From JBFLYZ01 sp040756415 (GTDB lineage Bacteria > Bacteroidota > Bacteroidia > JADZBD01), in the NCBI GenBank assembly GCA_040756415.1, contig JBFLYZ010000009.1, positions 1-64,000 of the forward strand: a stretch of DNA of 64,000 bases, read 5' to 3'. A model generated the notes under the pieces. The model was not told where the DNA came from. It saw nothing but the letters and a program-made list of their open reading frames with translations, and searched no databases. Positions 59,275 through 64,000 of the stretch are shown piece by piece. The translations under genes and the position numbers were made by a program. Positions within the stretch are counted from its first letter, which is position 1. Every line of letters begins with the position of its first letter.

Positions 59275-60595
59275 TCCCATCGCAATCAAAACAGTTGATC
59301 GGTGGAATGGTGGCGTTATACCGCTGGTTGATCGCCTTGATAAATTCGTTGGCGATCAGCGCATAACCCTTCTGGTTGGGGTGATATCCGTCAAGGGAAT
59401 AAAAACCACCGCTGACAAATGTTGAATTGAAATCCGTTCCGTCCCATTTAATGCCCGACTGCACCGTTCTGAAGAAGCTGGCGGCATCGGCCAAAGCCAA
59501 GCCGTATTGAGCGGCCTTTTGAGCGATCACACTGTTGTACGCGGCAATCATGCTGCGCGTCACGGCCACTTCGGCCGAATCGAGCACATAGCGGTCGGGG
59601 AGCGGAGTAAACACGCCCAGGAAATCGCACTTGATCGAGTCGAGCGGAACCGTAAGGGTAATAAACTCACCCTCTTTCATTTTGCGGTAATTGCCCGACC
59701 CGGAGGGGTATTCGATCACAAAGCCGTTCTTGCCTTCAGCGAAATTAAAAAGGTTGCCCGTGAGATTGTTCAGCGAATCGGCCTTGTTCTGCGTTAGGTC
59801 AAGGCCGTTCCAGGGAATAGTGGTAAAGAAGGGCAGCGTAGCTATGTCAGGTATATTGGCGATCACCCCGCTGGCGCCCTGGGCCGTTAATCCTCCCAGC
59901 AGGGTATCGAGGTACGCACTGAACTGTACGGAGGGTAATAGGGTTTGCGCATAGCCCCCGTTACGCGCGTAGCTGTAAATGTCTTCCATTCCAATCCACA
60001 GGATAAAAAAGCTTGCATTCTGCGCGGTGGCATCGGTGTATATCTTCGAAGAGCCGGAATTGCCGGCAAAACGATAGTAATATGGATTAGGATTTCCCTG
60101 CGCGTACGAAAGGCTGAAAGCCGCATCGAATAGCTGCGAAGTGCGGGCAAAAGGCACGCTCAGGTTCTGGAAGCTGTTGCCCGCAACGCCCTGCAGGTAA
60201 ATACCGGCCGATGAAACTGAAATGGAATCCTTCAGCGGGCCAAGCGAGCTTACCCCTTCACAGTCCACCCTGTCGCCCAATCTGCTTTTCTGCACAAAAA
60301 CGCTCTCCCAGGGCTTCAGGTTAAGACCCAATCCTTTTTCATCCGGCATCAGGGGCTGGTTAAAAGGCCCGCAGCCAAGCAATGCGAATTGCCGCGCCAG
60401 CAGGGCCGGAAGGGACTTCTCCTGGCCCTTTTTGTACAAAGCCCCGTTCTGGTAGCCGGCCAGGTAGTTATCGCCTACGGCAATGAATTTGGTGAGATCG
60501 GCATCTCCCGCATCGGGCACGGGAACATCCAGCTCGGGATTACAGGAAAGAAAAACCAGTGAAAGGCAAACCGAAGAAAATACGACCTTATGCAT
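59261..60595 (-). CDS. GDSL/SGNH-like lipoprotein with an Asn at the nucleophile position
   Basis: Exported 444-residue lipoprotein; Cys18 follows SLVFLS. The start of the mature protein FIAVGDNYLAGYQNGALYKKGQEKSLPALLARQF and the late SLDGYHPNQKGYALIANEF (the DxxHPN block) are the SGNH-hydrolase signature used by many Bacteroidota lipoproteins. In block I the usual GxS Ser is Asn43 (GDN), so esterase activity is doubtful unless another Ser serves. A tail INCFDCDG with two Cys is present. The gene converges on rsmA and overlaps its end by 14 bases. It may be a carbohydrate-binding or inactive relative. Confidence 0.8.
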   Translation of the reverse strand: MHKVVFSSVCLSLVFLSCNPELDVPVPDAGDADLTKFIAVGDNYLAGYQNGALYKKGQEKSLPALLARQFALLGCGPFNQPLMPDEKGLGLNLKPWESVFVQKSRLGDRVDCEGVSSLGPLKDSISVSSAGIYLQGVAGNSFQNLSVPFARTSQLFDAAFSLSYAQGNPNPYYYRFAGNSGSSKIYTDATAQNASFFILWIGMEDIYSYARNGGYAQTLLPSVQFSAYLDTLLGGLTAQGASGVIANIPDIATLPFFTTIPWNGLDLTQNKADSLNNLTGNLFNFAEGKNGFVIEYPSGSGNYRKMKEGEFITLTVPLDSIKCDFLGVFTPLPDRYVLDSAEVAVTRSMIAAYNSVIAQKAAQYGLALADAASFFRTVQSGIKWDGTDFNSTFVSGGFYSLDGYHPNQKGYALIANEFIKAINQRYNATIPPINCFDCDGIIFP

Positions 60596-60596
60596 A

Positions 60597-60848
60597 TCAA
60601 ACCGGCTGGCTGACGTTTACCGCCTCAACCGCCTTGACCCCGGGCACCGCGCGCTTGATGACCTCCTCGATGCCCGCCTTCATGGTCATCATGCTCATAG
60701 AGCAGCTTTTGCAGGCGCCATGCAATTCCAGCTTTACCACCATATCATCGGTGATCTCGAGCAGGGATACATTGCCCCCGTCAGCCTCGAGGTAAGGCCT
60801 TATGCTTTGCAGCGCGTCCTCTATTCTTGTTTTAAGTTCGGCATCCAT
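60597..60848 (-). CDS. NifU C-terminal-domain Fe-S scaffold protein
   Basis: An 83-residue NifU-like (Nfu) protein carrying or transferring Fe-S clusters. The family core PYLEADGGNVSLLEITDDMVVKLELHGACKSCSMSMMTMKAGIEEVIKRAVPGVKAVEAV is complete, with the cluster-binding Cys46 and Cys49 in ACKSC. The Mrp gene starts upstream and ends 17 bases away on the same strand, so the two probably form an Fe-S assembly operon, a common pairing in the phylum. Confidence 0.95.
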   Translation of the reverse strand: MDAELKTRIEDALQSIRPYLEADGGNVSLLEITDDMVVKLELHGACKSCSMSMMTMKAGIEEVIKRAVPGVKAVEAVNVSQPV

Positions 60849-60865
60849 CTTACCAAAGATAAAAA

Positions 60866-61945
60866 TTATTGGGCAACCACCGCTTTTTCGGAATTGCGTA
60901 TAGCCACCTGCTGGGCAACGGCCTTGGCCAGCTCCATGAAGGCCTCGGCCTGAGGAGAATTTTCCTGCAGCACGGCCGGACGCCCCGCATCTCCCGCCTC
61001 GCGTATGCTCTGTACCAGCGGGATCTGCCCGAGCAGCGGGAGGCCTAACTGGGCCGCCAGGTTCTTGGCACCGTCCTTACCGAATATATAATATTTATTA
61101 TTGGGAAGCTCGGCAGGGGTGAACCAGGCCATATTCTCCACTATACCCAAAACGGGAACATTGATGGCCGGCATCCTGAACATGGCCACTCCCTTACGGG
61201 CATCGGCCAGGGCCACATCCTGGGGCGTGCTGACGATGACCGCACCGGTGAGAGGTACGCCCTGCACCAGGGAGAGATGGATATCGCCCGTGCCCGGGGG
61301 CAGGTCAACGACCATGTAATCGAGCTCACCCCAATCGGCATCGGAGAACATCTGGTTGAGCGCCCGCGATGCCATGGGTCCACGCCAGGCTATGGCCTGG
61401 TCGGTATTGGCAAAAAAGCCTATGGACAGCAGCTTCACCCCATAACTTTCTACCGGTACAATGAGATCACGCCCGTTCCTGGTGGTCATCATGGGCTTTT
61501 CGGATTGCACATCGAACATAATGGTCATCGAGGGACCATAAATATCGGCATCTACCAGGCCCACCCTGGCGCCTTGTTTGGCAAGTGCCGCGGCCAGGTT
61601 AGCGGCAATAGTCGATTTCCCAACCCCGCCCTTGCCCGATGCCACGGCTATAATGTTCTTTACCCCGGGCAGCAGGGGCCCTTCCGTACGCGCGCTGGTC
61701 ACGCGCGCGGTCATATTCACCTTCACATTGGCTTCTTTGTCCACAAAATGAATGACCGCATTCACGCAGGCTTTGTGGATCATGTCCTTCATGGGACAGG
61801 CCGGGGTGGTCAGCTCGACAGAAAAGGAAACGTTCTTCCCGTCCACCACCAGATCTTTGACCATGCCCAGGGTAACTATATCTTTTTTCAGGTCCGGATC
61901 GTCAACATTGCGCAGCGCCTCGAGGACCTTTTCTTTTGTTATCAT
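60866..61945 (-). CDS. Mrp/NBP35-family Fe-S carrier ATPase
   Basis: A 359-residue P-loop ATPase that carries Fe-S clusters in the cytoplasm. An N-terminal MIP18/DUF59 domain (residues 1-85, LRNVDDPDLKKDIVTLGMVKDL and TTPACPMKD) precedes the Mrp ATPase with the deviant Walker A ASGKGGVGKS at 102-111, DADIYGPSM, and DYMVVDLPPGTGDIHLSL. The usual late Cys-x-x-Cys is replaced by FTPAELPNNKYYIFG, as is normal in Bacteroidota members. Upstream of the Nfu gene by 17 bases. Confidence 0.95.
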   Translation of the reverse strand: MITKEKVLEALRNVDDPDLKKDIVTLGMVKDLVVDGKNVSFSVELTTPACPMKDMIHKACVNAVIHFVDKEANVKVNMTARVTSARTEGPLLPGVKNIIAVASGKGGVGKSTIAANLAAALAKQGARVGLVDADIYGPSMTIMFDVQSEKPMMTTRNGRDLIVPVESYGVKLLSIGFFANTDQAIAWRGPMASRALNQMFSDADWGELDYMVVDLPPGTGDIHLSLVQGVPLTGAVIVSTPQDVALADARKGVAMFRMPAINVPVLGIVENMAWFTPAELPNNKYYIFGKDGAKNLAAQLGLPLLGQIPLVQSIREAGDAGRPAVLQENSPQAEAFMELAKAVAQQVAIRNSEKAVVAQ

Positions 61946-62011
61946 AATGAAATACGGAATTTTACACGAATTTACGAATAAAACAGGCTCTCCCGGAAGA
62001 GAAATGCGATC

Positions 62012-62344
62012 TCAGAGCTTCAGTTCCGTAGCCGGGTCCCAAAACAGTTTTTTGAAGTTCACTACCTGGTCCTTTTTCACTTTTACTCCTTCTTTTTCAA
62101 GCAGTTCTTTCATTAACGTTGGGGTCGCGAAATGGTGCTTGCCGCTGAGCATTCCCATACGGTTGACCACCCTGTGGGCGGGCACCTTCGGCCTGACCCT
62201 GAACGAGCTGTTCATGGCCCATCCTACCATGCGAGAAGAGCGGGCCGTACCCAGGTATTTGGCGATGGCACCATACGAGGTGACCCGCCCGCGCGGGATC
62301 AGGCGCACCACATCATACACATCCCTGAAAAAATCCTTGCTCAT
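62012..62344 (-). CDS. Alkyltransferase-like (ATL) DNA-repair protein
   Basis: A 110-residue MGMT-like protein. The fold signature VYDVVRLIPRGRVTSYGAIAKYLGTARSSRMVGWAMNSS is complete, but the active-site PCHR is PAHR here (Ala56 in place of the alkyl-accepting Cys), so it cannot take methyl groups itself. Family knowledge: ATL proteins bind O6-alkylguanine and recruit nucleotide-excision repair. The ATG at 62344 overlaps the trmB stop (ATGA), giving coupling; a longer frame from 62365 lies inside trmB. Confidence 0.93.
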   Translation of the reverse strand: MSKDFFRDVYDVVRLIPRGRVTSYGAIAKYLGTARSSRMVGWAMNSSFRVRPKVPAHRVVNRMGMLSGKHHFATPTLMKELLEKEGVKVKKDQVVNFKKLFWDPATELKL

Positions 62345-62997
62345 AGCTGAAAACGAATATAACAAATCTTCTTCCCTTCCCTGAGGAAACCGGATTCGTA
62401 AAAGGTTTGAATGCTTTTCGCCTCTTCCAACCGGTCTTGCTGTGCATAAAGATCGGCCGTGTGGTCAAGCAGGCGGTAATTATTCTGACCGATAACCTCC
62501 AATGTATAATCGTACAGCTCTTTATTATCGGTCTTCAGGTGTATAAAGCCGTCTTTACGCAGCAGGTTCCTGTATCGCTCAGTGAAAAGACTGCACGTGA
62601 GGCGCTTATTCTCCTTTTTGGGCTGGGGATCGGGAAAGGTGATCCATACTTCGCTCACTTCATTGCTGCCGAAGGCCGATTCGATGAAATCGATGCGCGT
62701 GCGAAGGAAAGCCACGTTCCTCATGTTCCGCTCGAGGGCTGTTTTCGCGCCCCTCCAGATGCGGTTGCCTTTGATATCGATGCCGATGAAATTTCGCTGC
62801 GGGTGCCTTTCCGCCAGGCCAATGGTATATTCGCCTTTGCCGCAGCCCAGCTCAAGCACCAGCGGGTTATCGTTGCCGAAATATTCCTTCCATCTTCCTT
62901 TCATCCTGAAGTCTTTCTTGTCCGCGTCAAAGGGCATGTAGAACACGTTCGGGAAGGTCTCGATCTCGGCAAAACGCTGAAGCTTTTTCTTGGCCAT
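62341..62997 (-). CDS. trmB: tRNA (guanine-N7-)-methyltransferase
   Basis: Methylates guanine 46 in tRNA variable loops. The 218-residue class I enzyme has motif I LVLELGCGKGEYTIGLAERHPQRNFIGIDIKGNRIWRG, then VSEVWITFPDPQPKKENKRLTCSLF with the catalytic-region DPxPK, and FIHLKTDNKELYDYTLEVI. A Lys-rich start (MAKKKLQRFAE) is typical. The ATL gene is coupled through the ATGA overlap. Divergent from the glycosyltransferase at 63018, sharing a 20-base promoter gap. Confidence 0.96.
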   Translation of the reverse strand: MAKKKLQRFAEIETFPNVFYMPFDADKKDFRMKGRWKEYFGNDNPLVLELGCGKGEYTIGLAERHPQRNFIGIDIKGNRIWRGAKTALERNMRNVAFLRTRIDFIESAFGSNEVSEVWITFPDPQPKKENKRLTCSLFTERYRNLLRKDGFIHLKTDNKELYDYTLEVIGQNNYRLLDHTADLYAQQDRLEEAKSIQTFYESGFLREGKKICYIRFQL

Positions 62998-63009
62998 TTC
63001 TTACATTTA

Positions 63010-63017
63010 CAAAAGTA
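63010..63017 (-). promoter_or_regulatory. -7 element of the trmB operon
   Basis: Minus-strand TACTTTTG, exact match, 12 bases before the trmB ATG. It lies immediately next to a plus-strand TACATTTA (one mismatch) just before the ATG at 63018, so divergent promoters would be packed into 20 bases. Confidence 0.45.
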
Positions 63018-64000
63018 ATGAGAAAGAAAAGAATCCTTATCGCTCCGCTGGATTGGGGGCTGGGCCATGCCGCCCGCTGCATACCGCTGATCCGCCACCT
63101 GCTTGAAAAGGATTGCGAGGTGATGCTGGGCGCTGACGGAAGGGCCCTAAGCCTGCTGGAAAAAGAGTTTCCCGGCCTGGAACACATCATCATGCCGGGC
63201 TACGCCATCAGCTACCCGCGCCATGGCTCCATGGCCCTGAAAATGGCCGCTCAGGCTCCAAAAATTCTTCGCGGGATAGCCAACGAACACGATCAATTGG
63301 AAAAACTGGTCCGGGACAAAAAGCCGGATGCGGTCATATCGGATAACCGCTTCGGCCTGTGGAGCAAACACATCCCCTGCGTGTTCATGACCCACCAGGT
63401 CATGATCAAATCTCCCTTCGGTGAAGGGCTGCTCCATCGCCTTAACAGGCAATATATTTCGCGGTATACCGAATGCTGGGTGCCCGATGTAGGTAACGGG
63501 CTGAGCGGTGACCTGGGCAGCCGGTTCGCGCTTCCCGCCAATACCCGTTATATCGGGCCTCTTTCGCGGTTCGAGCCCGGAAGGCGGCAGGTAAAAAGCA
63601 AACGGCAGTTGCTGGTGCTGCTGTCGGGGCCGGAGCCACAGCGTACGCTTTTTGAAAAAAAGATATGCGATCAGCTTGCAGGCACCGATATAAAGGCGCT
63701 TATCGTTCAGGGCATCACCGAGAAGAACGAACACAGGATGCTGAACCAGAACACCGAGGTCGTTTCGCACCTCACGAGCCAGGCCCTTTCGGAAGAGATC
63801 CCTGCCTCCGGGATCGTGCTCAGCCGCCCGGGCTATACGACCATCATGGACCTTTGCGCGCTCGGCAAAAAAGCGTTCTTTGTTCCTACTCCCGGACAAA
63901 CCGAACAGGAATACCTGGCCCGTACGCTGATGGAAAAACGCATAGCCTACGCCATGGATCAAAAATCCTTTGATCTTACGTACGGCCTGCAACGGTCAGA
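63018..64000 (+). CDS. MurG-like (GT28/GT-B) glycosyltransferase, truncated by the window edge
   Basis: The frame opens with MRKKRILIAPLDWGLGHAARCIPL and is still open at the window end (327 residues visible, the end missing). The APLDWGLGHAxR start, PDAVISDNRFGLWS and GPLSRFEP segments and a C-terminal half with LLVLLSGPEPQRT, ASGIVLSRPGYTTIMDL and FVPTPGQTEQEYLA match a family of GT28-like enzymes common in Bacteroidota, in which the last region binds the nucleotide sugar. No signal peptide or helix is seen. Acceptor unknown. Divergent from trmB, as in many Bacteroidota. Confidence 0.88.
   Translation, partial: MRKKRILIAPLDWGLGHAARCIPLIRHLLEKDCEVMLGADGRALSLLEKEFPGLEHIIMPGYAISYPRHGSMALKMAAQAPKILRGIANEHDQLEKLVRDKKPDAVISDNRFGLWSKHIPCVFMTHQVMIKSPFGEGLLHRLNRQYISRYTECWVPDVGNGLSGDLGSRFALPANTRYIGPLSRFEPGRRQVKSKRQLLVLLSGPEPQRTLFEKKICDQLAGTDIKALIVQGITEKNEHRMLNQNTEVVSHLTSQALSEEIPASGIVLSRPGYTTIMDLCALGKKAFFVPTPGQTEQEYLARTLMEKRIAYAMDQKSFDLTYGLQRS

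Noticed and set aside
1..64000. CRISPR arrays, tRNA, rRNA, tmRNA and prophage genes
   Set aside because: Looked for by eye on both strands; no regularly spaced repeats, tRNA-like sequences or phage structural genes were found. A covariance-model scan would be more sensitive.

Overview
The window is a stretch of a Bacteroidota genome, probably an aerobic, menaquinone-using environmental lineage. The evidence is: secreted proteins with type IX secretion (T9SS) C-terminal sorting domains (5546-6769, 40602-43010); many start sites preceded by the Bacteroidota sigma motif TAnnTTTG instead of a Shine-Dalgarno sequence; a half-size TauE protein, a DUF2304 protein, a TonB plug protein and a TPR-SpoIIE sensor typical of the phylum; MqnA (futalosine route to menaquinone); and heme A synthase. 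No rRNA, tRNA or CRISPR array was seen. Coding density is very high and no stretch longer than about 200 bases is left unexplained.

Layout. 1-9046: two tandem 42-residue lipoproteins, ung, pyrG, then an accessory block (two single-domain response regulators, a large helical-repeat protein, a T9SS-exported PKD protein, two divergent XRE regulators, a REC-histidine kinase) separating pyrG from yidC. 9115-14341: yidC, a PorE-like TPR/propeller lacking an OmpA domain, mqnA and an EI24 membrane protein. 14396-28496: a glycan locus of two convergent operons whose stop codons lie one base apart. The plus operon makes an acetamido sugar (dehydrogenase, acetyltransferase, aminotransferase) and carries a GT2, two membrane GT-C enzymes with TPR tails and a carbamoyltransferase. 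The minus operon carries a polyprenyl-phosphate GT2, DUF2304, a small unknown protein, a GMC oxidoreductase, an SDR and a methyltransferase. 28655-40492: recQ, an M20 amidohydrolase, a half-size TauE, an 1107-residue propeller/outer-membrane-barrel protein, a metallo-beta-lactamase-fold hydrolase, kmo with a translationally coupled EF-Tu domain-III-like protein, and a TPR-SpoIIE phosphatase. 40602-52868: an M14 carboxypeptidase, a DUF922 protein with a broken HExxH, ctaA, two outer-membrane proteins, a plug-only TonB-receptor-like protein divergent from an ECF sigma/anti-sigma-TPR pair, an aldehyde dehydrogenase, a metallochaperone, a cytochrome-like propeller lipoprotein and a DMT transporter. 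52956-64000: rplU-rpmA, serS, a lipoprotein/TPR/DUF4286 operon, a 465-bp DUF559 element that fuses in frame to rsmA, a GDSL-like lipoprotein, nifU-like and mrp genes, an alkyltransferase-like gene, trmB, and a glycosyltransferase cut by the window edge.

The strongest candidates for something undescribed are the DUF559 element with palindromic terminal inverted repeats fused to rsmA (58033-58497), the stand-alone EF-Tu domain-III-like protein behind kmo, the plug-only receptor facing an ECF sigma pair, and the paired 42-residue lipoproteins. All protein functions are read from motifs and family knowledge without database searches.
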